A stretch of 64,000 nucleotides of DNA from Pedobacter steynii (GTDB lineage: Bacteria; Bacteroidota; Bacteroidia; Sphingobacteriales; Sphingobacteriaceae), in contig NZ_FNGY01000001.1 in the NCBI RefSeq assembly GCF_900103665.1, positions 978,445 to 1,042,444 of the forward strand. Direction: 5' to 3'. Under the pieces are notes generated by a model, which did no database searches, was not told the DNA's origin, and was given only the letters and a program-made list of their open reading frames with translations. Shown here one piece after another: positions 8,281 through 16,181 of the stretch. How positions within the stretch are numbered: the first letter of the stretch is position 1; every line of letters begins with the position of its first letter. A program made the position numbers and the translations under genes.

Positions 8281-8523
8281 ATGAAATCGATTTTGAGAAG
8301 AATAGAAATGAAAATAGAAAGATATTTTAATTCCAGAGAAAGGCAGATGCAAGCAGATCATGTCCCATTACAGTTAGACGAATGGTTCGATAAGCTCCAG
8401 GTAATGCAATTGTTAAGCATCAGCGCAAGTACTTTTTACAGGTTGGAAAAAGTGTCCAACTGGAAAATGCAACAGGTTGGTAAGAGAAAGTATTACCTTA
8501 AATCGTCAATTTTGGGTGCTTAG
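8281..8523 (+). CDS. small helix-turn-helix DNA-binding protein
   Basis: 80 residues. Residues 33-76 (EWFDKLQVMQLLSISASTFYRLEKVSNWKMQQVGKRKYYLKSSIL) follow the layout of HTH_17/excisionase-type winged helix proteins common in Bacteroidota accessory DNA: a first helix, LSIS.STFYRL recognition helix, and a beta wing VGKRKYYL. Such proteins act as regulators or recombination directionality factors. It precedes the DUF6266/lysis-like gene group and is followed by a strong terminator, so it is its own transcript. A start at 8308 is also possible. Confidence 0.7.
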   Translation: MKSILRRIEMKIERYFNSRERQMQADHVPLQLDEWFDKLQVMQLLSISASTFYRLEKVSNWKMQQVGKRKYYLKSSILGA

Positions 8524-8560
8524 TGAGTCATTTTGTAATGTTGTTTATCTAAAACTGTTA

Positions 8561-8589
8561 TGCCTGTGCTGATTAGCACAGGCATTTTT
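8561..8589 (+). terminator. intrinsic terminator after the small HTH gene
   Basis: Perfect 10-bp stem TGCCTGTGCT / AGCACAGGCA with loop GATT, followed by TTTTT. It separates the small HTH gene from the DUF6266 gene. Confidence 0.85.
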
Positions 8590-8621
8590 GATTTATGCTA
8601 ATTCGTAAAACTACTGACTGT

Positions 8622-8661
8622 GTCAAATTGATCCAAATTGAGTCAAATCCATTCAAATTGC
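8622..8661 (+). repeat. four tandem 10-bp repeats (CAAATTG-type)
   Basis: CAAATTGATC, CAAATTGAGT, CAAATCCATT and CAAATTGCTT start at 8624, 8634, 8644 and 8654, an exact 10-bp phase close to one helical turn. They lie about 150 bp upstream of the DUF6266 gene at 8810. In-phase repeats suggest cooperative protein binding on one DNA face; this is inference. Confidence 0.55.
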
Positions 8662-8809
8662 TTCATGACCCATTGAGACTTAGGTTATTAAGAAATTGAT
8701 CCATACGTTTGAATCGTAATGTTTAAGCGGCTTCCGAGGTACCCGGAAAAACGCAGCTTGCAAGCGACTTACGAATCAACAGATTAATTCATTTTTAAAA
8801 CTTAAAACA

Positions 8810-9457
8810 ATGGGATTTTTAGAAGGAGGTCCATTCTTCCACCTCACAGGAAAAGTAGGAAACAACGTTGGCCGCCGTGTCAAAAACAAAAATGTATTTT
8901 CAATGAAGCCAGGAAAATCATCAAAGCCTGCTACGAAAGAGCAAGTTAACCATCGTACCGGCTTTGGTCTGATCATGAAGCAAGTGAGTTTGTTCAGCGC
9001 AGCAATTGTGATTGGATTCAAAAACAATAAGGAAGATGTTGCTCCTGGAAATGCAGCGCTGGCTTACAACTTAAAACATGGGCTTACAGGAACTGGGCCA
9101 AATTATAGCATCGATCATGAAAATTTTTCGATCAGTAGGGGCAAGTTGGCTCCTGTTCAAAAACCGACAGTGGCGAGTGTCGCCGGAGAAACAGCAACAC
9201 TGGAATTTTCCTGGACGGTAAGTTCCAGCCATGTCATCAGTAATGACACCGATGTAGTGAAGGTCTATATCTATACGCCAGAGGCAGAACTAGTCGTCGT
9301 CAATCCGGTAATTGTAGTACGGACAGCTTTAAAGCTTAAGATGGCAGTTCCATTTGACTATATCGGTCTGCCACTTCATTGCTATATGATGTTGGTCACT
9401 GCTGATGGAAAGATAGTTTCAAATTCCCAATATTGTGGAAGCGTTACTTTAACCTAA
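8810..9457 (+). CDS. DUF6266 family protein, 215 aa
   Basis: Starts MGFLEGGPFFHLTGKVGNNVGRRVKNKNVF, the DUF6266 signature of a short Gly-rich N-terminus followed by basic segments. It continues with KPATKEQVNHRTGFGLIMKQ, a central PNYSIDHENFSISRGKL matching PNISLDYTKV..S.G.L in the other copies, and a C-terminal beta-rich domain ending YCGSVTL. No signal peptide. Function is unknown; the domain order (disordered basic N-terminus plus Ig-like fold) would suit a structural or assembly protein. First gene of the group leading to the lysis-like module, though a terminator follows it. Confidence 0.8.
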   Translation: MGFLEGGPFFHLTGKVGNNVGRRVKNKNVFSMKPGKSSKPATKEQVNHRTGFGLIMKQVSLFSAAIVIGFKNNKEDVAPGNAALAYNLKHGLTGTGPNYSIDHENFSISRGKLAPVQKPTVASVAGETATLEFSWTVSSSHVISNDTDVVKVYIYTPEAELVVVNPVIVVRTALKLKMAVPFDYIGLPLHCYMMLVTADGKIVSNSQYCGSVTLT

Positions 9458-9464
9458 TCAATCG

Positions 9465-9497
9465 ATCACCCGCTGTGCCGTAAGGACAGCGGGTGAT
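9465..9497 (+). terminator. hairpin terminator after DUF6266 gene
   Basis: ATCACCCGCTGT and ACAGCGGGTGAT form a perfect 12-bp stem with a 9-nt loop, directly after the stop at 9457. The T-tract is weak (TATTCC). Confidence 0.7.
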
Positions 9498-9524
9498 TAT
9501 TCCTACAATTTAATAGATTTTATT

Positions 9525-9896
9525 ATGAAAAATATAGGTGTAAAAAAGCCTCATATCATGACGGCCTATGCGTTAGAAATTGGTTTTTTATTGTTCGTCA
9601 TGGTTTTATTGTGGCCATTGGGACAACATTTGATCATAAGTGCGGATGTAACCGCAGGATATATTGATCCTGGCATCTGGCTCCTGGTCTTGCTGAGTCT
9701 GATCTCCTTTCTGCTGGTTGCAGGACTAAGCTTTTGGTTATTACAAAGGTTATGGCTGGGATTGGGCTTGCCGGTAATAGAAGTAATGGTTTTACAATTT
9801 AAAACTTTGGACTCATGGAAACAATTAAGCTTTTACTGGGCATCATTTGTATCCCTGTTATTTGCAGCAGTGGGATGCCTGATCGCGATTTGTTAG
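9525..9896 (+). CDS. small multi-pass membrane protein (holin-like)
   Basis: 123 residues, almost entirely hydrophobic, with three or four predicted membrane segments (about 15-32, 48-75, 80-92 and 103-122) and a short basic N-terminus (MKNIGVKKPH). Size and topology fit a holin. Holins are defined by topology more than by sequence, so this rests largely on the next two genes: a secreted CHAP-like hydrolase overlapping by 82 nt and a lipoprotein-like protein. It could equally be an unrelated small membrane protein. Confidence 0.6.
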   Translation: MKNIGVKKPHIMTAYALEIGFLLFVMVLLWPLGQHLIISADVTAGYIDPGIWLLVLLSLISFLLVAGLSFWLLQRLWLGLGLPVIEVMVLQFKTLDSWKQLSFYWASFVSLLFAAVGCLIAIC

Positions 9897-10366
9897 GCGA
9901 TTCACTTGCCGAGGAAAAAATTAGAGTATCTGTACTTGCGATTGCGGAAAGGGAACTCGGAGTCAGGGAAAAAACCGGAAAAAATGATGGAGAAAGGGTG
10001 GAGCACTACCTAAAATATATAGGCTTACCAAAAGGCCATGCCTGGTGTGGTGCCTATACAAGCTGGGTGTACGGACAGGCAGGTCTTTCTAAACCCAGGA
10101 CAGGCTGGACACCAGCACTGTTTCCGGCAAACCGGCTCACCAGAAAGCCAAAACCTGCAGATCTTTTTGGAATCTATTTTCCATCATTGAAGCGGATTGC
10201 ACATACAGGGTTTGTCGTAAGTATCAAATCAGACTGGGCACTAACAACGGAAGGCAACACCAATATAGAAGGGGGCAGAGAAGGCGATGGGGTTTATAAA
10301 AAGCGCAGACATCTGCGCACCATCGCCAAATTTGCCAACTGGATAGGAAAGGAGAATAAACGATGA
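9815..10366 (+). CDS. secreted CHAP/NlpC-type peptidoglycan hydrolase (endolysin-like)
   Basis: 183 residues. The N-terminus METIKLLLGIICIPVICSSG is signal-like. The catalytic core shows HAWCGAYTSWVYGQAG (nucleophile Cys in the WC-A-..W motif), then RIAHTGFVVSI (catalytic His) and TTEGNTN (Asn), the Cys-His-Asn order of CHAP/NlpC amidases. It would cleave peptidoglycan cross-links or the amide bond. It overlaps the holin-like gene by 82 nt and the next gene by 4 nt (ATGA), so the three genes are translated as a block. The set resembles a phage-type lysis cassette, but the long overlap and the DUF6266 genes on both sides are unlike a typical prophage. Confidence 0.75.
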   Translation: METIKLLLGIICIPVICSSGMPDRDLLGDSLAEEKIRVSVLAIAERELGVREKTGKNDGERVEHYLKYIGLPKGHAWCGAYTSWVYGQAGLSKPRTGWTPALFPANRLTRKPKPADLFGIYFPSLKRIAHTGFVVSIKSDWALTTEGNTNIEGGREGDGVYKKRRHLRTIAKFANWIGKENKR

Positions 10367-10872
10367 AGATGTGCAGCTTATTTTTAATTCTCGGCCAGCT
10401 GTTCTTATCAGCATGCGGGATGCTTCATAAAACAACAAAGAACAGTTCCGTTTCTAATTTGAAAGAGAAGGAGAAAATTGAGATTGAGGATCAATCAAAA
10501 TACCTGCATCAGCGAGAGATCAAATCCTTAACCATCAGAAGTGATTCTTTAAGTTCTTTTTCACAGATAGAAATATGGCCAAAAGGAAAGTTTGATTTCT
10601 CCCCCGGGCAGGGTTTTTCCGGACAGGCAGATAAAGTATTGATCTATAAAAAGACAAAGTCTGGCAACAGCAGCATCGAAAAAAAAGAGGAAGTAGCGCA
10701 GCGTACCAAAGTATCCAACAAGGCCGAATCCAGGATAAAAGCAACAGATCTTTCCCGAAAAGATACAGAAAAGAAAAGCTCGCCACTATCTGTCTGGCAA
10801 TGGCTTCTGGTTCTGATTGGGGTACTTTTCCTCTGGTACATTTCAAAATATCAATTAAATAATCACTCCTAA
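10363..10872 (+). CDS. lipoprotein-like protein with C-terminal membrane helix (spanin-like)
   Basis: 169 residues. The N-terminus MKMCSLFLILGQLFLSACGM ends in a lipobox (LSAC). A Lys/Ser/Glu-rich, largely disordered middle (EKEKIEIEDQ, KKEEVAQRTKVSNKAESR) is followed by a C-terminal membrane helix WQWLLVLIGVLFLWYIS. A lipid anchor at one end and a membrane helix at the other could link two membranes as a unimolecular spanin does; this is inference from topology and context. It is coupled to the endolysin-like gene by an ATGA overlap. Confidence 0.6.
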   Translation: MKMCSLFLILGQLFLSACGMLHKTTKNSSVSNLKEKEKIEIEDQSKYLHQREIKSLTIRSDSLSSFSQIEIWPKGKFDFSPGQGFSGQADKVLIYKKTKSGNSSIEKKEEVAQRTKVSNKAESRIKATDLSRKDTEKKSSPLSVWQWLLVLIGVLFLWYISKYQLNNHS

Positions 10873-10884
10873 ATTTTTAAAAAC

Positions 10885-11775
10885 ATGGCAAAAATAACAG
10901 GTGGTATTTTCGGAAACATTTCCGGAAAGATCGGAGGACTGGTGTTCTCTACAAGAAACAATCAGACGGAGGTAAGAAGCCTCCCAAAAAAGTATGAAGG
11001 ACCGGTAACTGAGGCTGCGTTAAGTACCAGAGCAAAATTAAAGCTAGTCGCGGGATTTTTAAGACTGTTTACTTTTTTTATAAGGATAGGATATCCTAAG
11101 AAGCCGAAACAGCGCATGAGTGCATTTAATGTTGCATTTTCGAAAAATTATCGATGGATCATCAGTGGAGCATATCCGAATCTGGAAATTGATTACCCGA
11201 AGGTAACTTTAAGCAAAGGAAATTTGGATGGATTGAAGGGTCTGATGGTACATCAGGTTGATCATCAGTTGTTTAATTTGAGATGGAATTCTAGCGTAGA
11301 ATCGTATCAATCACCGGCTCCTGATTGCTGTGACCGTATTTACTGCATCCTTTATGATCCTATAGGTAAACAGGTTGTTGAAGTGGCTGCAGGTGCAATG
11401 AGAAGTGATAATTATTTCCTGTTCTACCTGCCTGAAAACATGGTAGGAAAGAAAATCCATCTTTATCTATTTCTGCGTTCTTCCTGGAAAAAGGAGGTGT
11501 CCCGGACACAATACAGATGTCTGGACTTGCGGGAACCCGACACCAATGAAAAAGAAAGGAATTTTATAAGCTGCTGTAAGACTATTCCCTGTGAGGGTGC
11601 AAAAGCAAAAAAGGAAAGTCTGGGGAAAGTAACAAAACATCTGGTGATTCCAAAAGCTGTTGTCCCGAAAAATAAGTCAGGAAAGATAGGGCGCTCCGTT
11701 CGTAATTATACACGCAATGTTTTGAACGAAGGGATTGGCAGCAGGCGAAAACCGACACGTCAAAAGAAACCTTAA
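10885..11775 (+). CDS. DUF6266 family protein with basic C-terminal tail, 296 aa
   Basis: Starts MAKITGGIFGNISGKIGGLVFS, the DUF6266 N-terminus, followed by TRAKLKLVAGFLRLFTFFIRIGYPKK and the core PNLEIDYPKVTLSKGNLDG shared with the other copies. The C-terminal 80 residues are a strongly basic extension (KAKKESLGKVTKHLVIPKAVVPKNKSGKIGRSVRN) not seen in the other two. It begins 12 bp after the spanin-like gene, so it probably belongs to the same transcript, linking DUF6266 to the lysis-like genes. Function unknown. Confidence 0.75.
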   Translation: MAKITGGIFGNISGKIGGLVFSTRNNQTEVRSLPKKYEGPVTEAALSTRAKLKLVAGFLRLFTFFIRIGYPKKPKQRMSAFNVAFSKNYRWIISGAYPNLEIDYPKVTLSKGNLDGLKGLMVHQVDHQLFNLRWNSSVESYQSPAPDCCDRIYCILYDPIGKQVVEVAAGAMRSDNYFLFYLPENMVGKKIHLYLFLRSSWKKEVSRTQYRCLDLREPDTNEKERNFISCCKTIPCEGAKAKKESLGKVTKHLVIPKAVVPKNKSGKIGRSVRNYTRNVLNEGIGSRRKPTRQKKP

Positions 11776-11804
11776 TTTGATATTTAAGGGGATATAGATT
11801 AAAA

Positions 11805-11842
11805 AATTTCGGGCCTATGCAGTTCTGCATAGGCCCGAAATT
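11805..11842. terminator. bidirectional hairpin between convergent genes
   Basis: AATTTCGGGCCTATGCAG and CTGCATAGGCCCGAAATT form a perfect 18-bp stem around TT, between the + gene ending at 11775 and the minus gene ending at 11869. A run of A before the stem supplies the T-tract for minus-strand transcription. Confidence 0.8.
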
Positions 11843-11868
11843 GAAAGCTATAGATGTGATTGGTCAGG

Positions 11869-12087
11869 TTACTCCCCTGCATTAGATCCAATTACAGGCT
11901 CTTTAGAACCCCATGGAACTCCGCACGATATTTCGCCTCCTGCATATTGGATGTCAGCATAGTATTGACCATTAGTGTAGCTCCAGCCAACAATAGTGCC
12001 ATGCGAAGAGCCACCACCTGGTAATTTTCCACCAAATACCTGGCTTTGCTGTTCTTTAGACAGCACATTAAAAGTTGTATTTTTCAT
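11869..12087 (-). CDS. small double-glycine leader peptide (bacteriocin/secreted peptide candidate)
   Basis: 72 residues. The N-terminus MKNTTFNVLSKEQQSQVFGG has the double-glycine leader pattern (hydrophobic and acidic positions before a terminal GG) recognised by C39-peptidase ABC exporters. The predicted mature peptide of about 52 residues starts KLPGGGSSHG. It is Gly/Ser/Tyr-rich with one cysteine (GGEISCGVPWGS), so it is probably not a two-cysteine pediocin-like peptide. No C39 exporter or immunity gene is adjacent; the exporter would have to be elsewhere. Function is inferred from the leader alone. Confidence 0.6.
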   Translation of the reverse strand: MKNTTFNVLSKEQQSQVFGGKLPGGGSSHGTIVGWSYTNGQYYADIQYAGGEISCGVPWGSKEPVIGSNAGE

Positions 12088-12310
12088 TGGTATAGATTTT
12101 ATTGTCTCCCTATCTTGCCGCCGTGGGGGACAGTTATTCAGCGTACACCAGTTTTATTTAGGTTGTAGGCGCGTCTTCCTGATTATAAATATAAATGATA
12201 AATCACATATGTGTGAAATAATTTTGATTATTTATTTGTGGTGATAGAAGACGTTATCCTTATTCTCTGATGTGAGTACATGATGAGAATTATGAGAAGT
12301 GTAGATTGTG

Positions 12311-12342
12311 AAAAAAAAACGCCCAGACAGGGCGTTTTTTTT
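12311..12342. terminator. bidirectional terminator
   Basis: ACGCCC / GGGCGT stem with loop AGACA, preceded by nine A and followed by eight T, so it can act in both directions. It lies downstream of the astacin gene ending at 12394. Confidence 0.85.
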
Positions 12343-12393
12343 AATATGGAAAGTTTTTATCTCTTGCAGGCAGAGAGATGAGAACGTTACGTT

Positions 12394-13236
12394 TTAAAGT
12401 CCGTACATTGTTTTTACCCAGCTTACATCACCTGCGGATGGTGTTTTAGATCCACTCCATGAGGGATCAACCCAGGTTGTGCCGTTTTTGCGGGTAGTGG
12501 TAGGGAGGCTGCTATTGATAGCGCCGTAACCGTTATAAGATCCGTATAACATAATGGACGCGAAATCAAAGGTTGTTCCTCCGTAATTCATTCCTGTTAT
12601 TTTGTTATAACTGCCCTGGGCAGATGTACTGATGTTGCTCCACTTCACGTCAATGTAGGTATCGCGGTCGGCCCGCAATTGCTCATGATGTAAACCGATT
12701 GCATGTCCAAGCTCATGTACTACAATTCCTTTTGCGCTTGGGTCAGACAAGTTCATGGTTGCGTTACTCACATAACCCACTGTACAATTATTGGCGCTGC
12801 CACGTTGTATTCTCAGATACGTACCGGTATTTCGGGATACAAAGCTGAGACCGGTTTTATTTGCCCAGTCATTAATGGCTGATGTAATGACGGATCTTTC
12901 ACTGGTTGTGAAGTTCGTGCTGATGTAATAATAAATCGTTGCGGAAGGCCAGACATTGTTTTGCCCATGTCCTTCTGTCTGAACGTCTGTTTTTTGAGGA
13001 GAAGCCGATAATTGATCATCCGTAAGGATCATATCTCCGTTGAATATGTTTTGTCCGTTAATGCGCTGATAGCTGATTAATGAACCAAGGTAGTAAGCGG
13101 ACTTCCATTCGCCCTCCTGACTTGCCTTGAGGTTTTCCGATGCAGGTTCAGCAGTAGTGTCAATTTGTTTTTTACATGATGTTGCACATAGCAGAACCGC
13201 TATGATGCCGGTCAGGATCAGTTTTGTCGTTTTCAT
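12394..13236 (-). CDS. astacin-family (M12A) zinc metalloprotease lipoprotein
   Basis: 280 residues. The signal MKTTKLILTGIIAVLLCATSC ends in a lipobox cysteine, so the enzyme is likely anchored in the outer membrane or exported. The catalytic site VVHELGHAIGLHHEQLRADRD shows the HExxHxxGxxHE zinc motif of astacins, followed by an MLYGSYN stretch at the position of the Met-turn. A propeptide-like segment lies at about 25-90 and the catalytic domain at about 90-280. The size fits flavastacin-like bacterial astacins. It would degrade extracellular protein. Transcribed alone, with a strong terminator downstream. Confidence 0.85.
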   Translation of the reverse strand: MKTTKLILTGIIAVLLCATSCKKQIDTTAEPASENLKASQEGEWKSAYYLGSLISYQRINGQNIFNGDMILTDDQLSASPQKTDVQTEGHGQNNVWPSATIYYYISTNFTTSERSVITSAINDWANKTGLSFVSRNTGTYLRIQRGSANNCTVGYVSNATMNLSDPSAKGIVVHELGHAIGLHHEQLRADRDTYIDVKWSNISTSAQGSYNKITGMNYGGTTFDFASIMLYGSYNGYGAINSSLPTTTRKNGTTWVDPSWSGSKTPSAGDVSWVKTMYGL

Positions 13237-13440
13237 AATTTTGGGATGATTTGGTTAGTTAATTTAGTTTTTTATAGAATTAAAGCTATAGTAAATAATA
13301 CTAAGAATGCATTGCTGTGTCATTTTTGTATACTGTTATGTAAGAAAAGTACATTATATTGTATTTTCTTTGCTATATAGCCAAAGAGAGAAATAATAGC
13401 AATCTGATCCTGATGACTGTAAGCCACCAAGCCTTAAATT

Positions 13441-13959
13441 ATGAAAACTACAATTGCAATCATAACAAGCGTCATTTTATCTATTGTGTTCCAACAGGCA
13501 CCTTTAAGTGAAATTGGAACAATAAAATTGCCGGTTAATCTGGACCATTCTGACGGAAAGCAAATCGCCGCGTTTGAAAAAGTAAATTTCAAATATTTGT
13601 CTTCAACCAGGGGCCTAAAACATATTTACAAAATAGGGGACATCTTGTTTGGTTTTGAAGATTTTAGTCGTCCGGAAAAATTAGCTGGTTCTCTTGAAGA
13701 TTATAAAGAGCGGATACTTGGCGAGGTAGAATCAATCGAATTAAGGAAAACCAAGGAAACGGTCGATATCATTAAACACAATAACACTAAGTTTTTAGTG
13801 AGAAAGGCTATACGCGAAGATGAATGCTATTATTATTTTATGTCTGATACACGTGCCGGTGCAGGAATAAGAGGGGGAATTCAATTTAAAAAAGCAGATC
13901 AACAAAAGGCCGAAAAAATCTTAAATGATTTTTTGAAAAATATTCAGTTTAATAAGTAA
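13441..13959 (+). CDS. secreted hypothetical protein, 172 aa
   Basis: A signal-like N-terminus MKTTIAIITSVILSIVFQQA precedes a mixed alpha/beta domain (NFKYLSSTRGLKHIYKIGDILFGFEDFSRPE, then KFLVRKAIREDECYYYFMSDTRAGAGIRGGIQF, and a terminal helix ADQQKAEKILNDFLKNI). The layout resembles small periplasmic proteins of unknown function in Bacteroidota. It is divergent from the astacin gene, sharing a 200-bp upstream region, but nothing shows a joint role. Confidence 0.65.
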   Translation: MKTTIAIITSVILSIVFQQAPLSEIGTIKLPVNLDHSDGKQIAAFEKVNFKYLSSTRGLKHIYKIGDILFGFEDFSRPEKLAGSLEDYKERILGEVESIELRKTKETVDIIKHNNTKFLVRKAIREDECYYYFMSDTRAGAGIRGGIQFKKADQQKAEKILNDFLKNIQFNK

Positions 13960-14026
13960 TTATTTGACCACTGGTATGCCGAAGGATCTATTGTACAAGG
14001 CATATATCATAAACAAACAATGCCGG

Positions 14027-14599
14027 TTAAAACAAAATCCCTGCCCGAACGGCAAAACCATAATATCTATTTTTAGTAACGTTAGGTTCTCTTTTTATAG
14101 TTTGATCATTGTATCCTATACTCCCAATCATACCTGTCTTTGGAGCAACCTTAAACTTATAACCAACCCCTAGATTGAACATTGTTCCTTTACTAAAGTT
14201 GTCCGCAATTTTCGCCGCTCCTCCAGCATCACCATAGGCAAAAAATGTATTGTTTTCATTTTTAAAGTAATACCTGACATCTACAAAAAGAAGCATTAAG
14301 TTGTTGTAGTCGTGACTGCTTTCAGTAAGTGTATAGTTCTCAAGGCCAATCCCTGCACCAATAGAAATTTTATTGGTAATAAACATACCGTTGATGTTTC
14401 TTAAACTCAATGAATAAGCACCATCCGTGGTGGATTTGAACATATTTTTTGAAGCCTCGTACTCAAATGTCTTGTTTCCAAAGGAATACCCTATTTCCGT
14501 TAAATTAAAATATCCCCGCTCTTGTTTGGTTACCTCCTGAGCAATTGTCTGGATTGAAAACAGCATGGCCACGGAGAATAAAATTATCTTGTTCTTCAT
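14027..14599 (-). CDS. outer-membrane beta-barrel protein
   Basis: 190 residues with a cleavable signal MKNKIILFSVAMLFSIQTIAQ, then alternating strands (YFNLTEIGYSFGN, AYSLSLRNINGMFITNKISIGAGIGLENYTL, LMLLFVDVRYYFKNEN, TMFNLGVGYKFKVAPKTGMIGSIGYN) and a final strand YYGFAVRAGILF ending in phenylalanine, the signal for barrel insertion. About eight strands are likely, as in small OmpW/PorT-type barrels. Transport specificity cannot be inferred. Confidence 0.75.
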   Translation of the reverse strand: MKNKIILFSVAMLFSIQTIAQEVTKQERGYFNLTEIGYSFGNKTFEYEASKNMFKSTTDGAYSLSLRNINGMFITNKISIGAGIGLENYTLTESSHDYNNLMLLFVDVRYYFKNENNTFFAYGDAGGAAKIADNFSKGTMFNLGVGYKFKVAPKTGMIGSIGYNDQTIKREPNVTKNRYYGFAVRAGILF

Positions 14600-14728
14600 A
14601 TTAAAACGAAGATAATTTTATTTCTAATAATAATTTTTTATTCTGTTATTGTCTCCGTAATGAAATAATGGTTATAGATATTTTTTAGCGCGGGAATCTT
14701 TTTGGCGAAATTATTATCGCATTAAATG

Positions 14729-14954
14729 TTAAGTCCTACGCTTAAGTAGTTCAATCTTTTCCTGTTCACTTTTTACGAGACGTTCCAGGAGTGCTACTTT
14801 TTCCTCGTAAAGCGTTACTATTTTTTCCATGGGATCGAAGGAAGGAGAGTAGTTTAGAGACATTTTGTTGGGCTATGCCCAGTTCGATTGCCATCGTTGA
14901 TTGCTTCATCCCACGTAATTCACGAATCCGGCCGATTTTTCTTCCAATGTTCAT
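14729..14954 (-). pseudogene. broken XRE regulator (internal deletion with frameshift)
   Basis: The first 35 codons give a normal helix-turn-helix start (MNIGRKIGRIRELRGMKQST, AIELGIAQQNVSKL). In that frame the protein then turns into junk (LSFLRSHGKNSNALRG). In the +1 frame from the same point one reads YSPSFDPMEKIVTLYEEK and VALLERLVKSEQEKIELLKRRT, ending at TAA 14729-14731, which is the coiled-coil tail seen in intact relatives such as 5447-5926. So the rest of the HTH and the linker are deleted and the frame is broken. Confidence 0.75.
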
Positions 14955-14978
14955 GTTGTTTAGTTTTTAGTTTGACGA

Positions 14979-15578
14979 TTAATTTATTGATGCGGTGCTT
15001 TGCAGATAAATGACCGACTGGGTATTGTCAATCAGATAAATCACTTCAATCAGTTTCTCGATATATTCTTTGATGATGACCATCTCAGCTCCATCTTCAA
15101 TCACTTCATCAATGGTTTGAGTACGGTGAGCATATTCCACAATCCGATCGAAGGTTAAGCGCCAGTCGTTGAGTGTTTTATAACTGAATAAATCCGTAAA
15201 GAAACAATTGGTATTTCTGATTTCCTCATGGGAGAGGTTTCTGAAATGGGAATTGATGAGGGTATGGTAGTATTTAGAAAGATCTATTGTACAAGGAGTA
15301 CATAGGGTAAGGTTCGCTGTAATAGAGTATTTTTCACCTCTTCTAAAGAATATATGTGCAACTTCTAAGAATTGAAGCAGGCATCGGTAATTATAATGAT
15401 AATCTTCCGGATTTCCATGCTTTTTGGAAGAACATGCAGAACGAATGAGGTTGAGGATTTCTATTCGGAAGGTTTCAATGTCGATGTCGCACCTGCAGAA
15501 GTATTCCAGAAATAGGTGAGGGTTGGAAATTTGCTCTTTGGTCAGTTGATGGTAGCGGAGGTTGTCTTTACGGCTCAT
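14979..15578 (-). CDS. third member of the ~200-residue paralogous family
   Basis: ATG at 15578 gives MSRKDNLRYHQLTKEQISNPHLFLEYFCRCD; the 59 residues encoded upstream in the same frame do not match the family. 199 residues. Shared blocks are LTKEQISNPHLFLEYF, FRIEILNLIRSACS, LLQFLEVAHIFFRRGEKY, FTDLFSYKTLNDWRLTFDRIVEYA and EYIEKLIEVIYLID. The same duplicated helical plan as 4009-4647 and 4682-5281. It lies just upstream of the broken XRE gene on the same strand, repeating the family/XRE pairing. Function unknown. Confidence 0.7.
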   Translation of the reverse strand: MSRKDNLRYHQLTKEQISNPHLFLEYFCRCDIDIETFRIEILNLIRSACSSKKHGNPEDYHYNYRCLLQFLEVAHIFFRRGEKYSITANLTLCTPCTIDLSKYYHTLINSHFRNLSHEEIRNTNCFFTDLFSYKTLNDWRLTFDRIVEYAHRTQTIDEVIEDGAEMVIIKEYIEKLIEVIYLIDNTQSVIYLQSTASIN

Positions 15579-16181
15579 GTTTAATAAATTAAACAAGCCT
15601 AATGGAATGGGAGTCGAGCCCGTAGAAGGGGCTGGTGACTTACTTTCTATATTTGCAACCGAAGGCACTGGTAAGCCCACCTCAGCTTCAAAATGAATTG
15701 AAGCATCAGCTTTGCCATTTCTTTCGAAACGGTTATCATACAAAAATATAAGCAAGCACCAGCCCCACCTAAGAGGCTTTTGGACTACGAATGTAGGGAT
15801 TTGGCGCCATACTTACTCTCACATGATAAATTACCAGTTTGTCAGTTGCGAGGCTCGTTGGGTTAAATAATTAAAATTTGTTTGTCTATATCATCTGTTT
15901 AAATTGATCTATGTCGAATATATATATAATGTATCTTTATTGTTTATATATTTAACTATTTATTTTAATATCGCCATTGCTGATAAGTAGGGGCTTTATT
16001 ACTACTTGCTTTATTCTTATTTAGGTGCATTTTTAATGCCTTTACGAGGGGTTAAATCGCAAAAAATCAATAAACGGCTAATGGGCAATATTGACATATA
16101 TTCGGGCAAGAAATTTATGCAGGTCAATCACCATGGGCTGATGAAAATACTGACCGAAAATTTGAACTGTCAGATTTAGTA
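15579..16181. other. gene-free AT-rich stretch
   Basis: No ORF with protein-like composition was found on either strand. The part nearest 15578 presumably holds the promoter of the paralogue gene. I see no repeats or strong hairpins. Confidence 0.5.

Noticed and set aside
13964..14173. Plus-strand ORF of 69 codons
   Set aside because: It lies antisense to the well-supported beta-barrel gene 14027-14599 and has poor composition.
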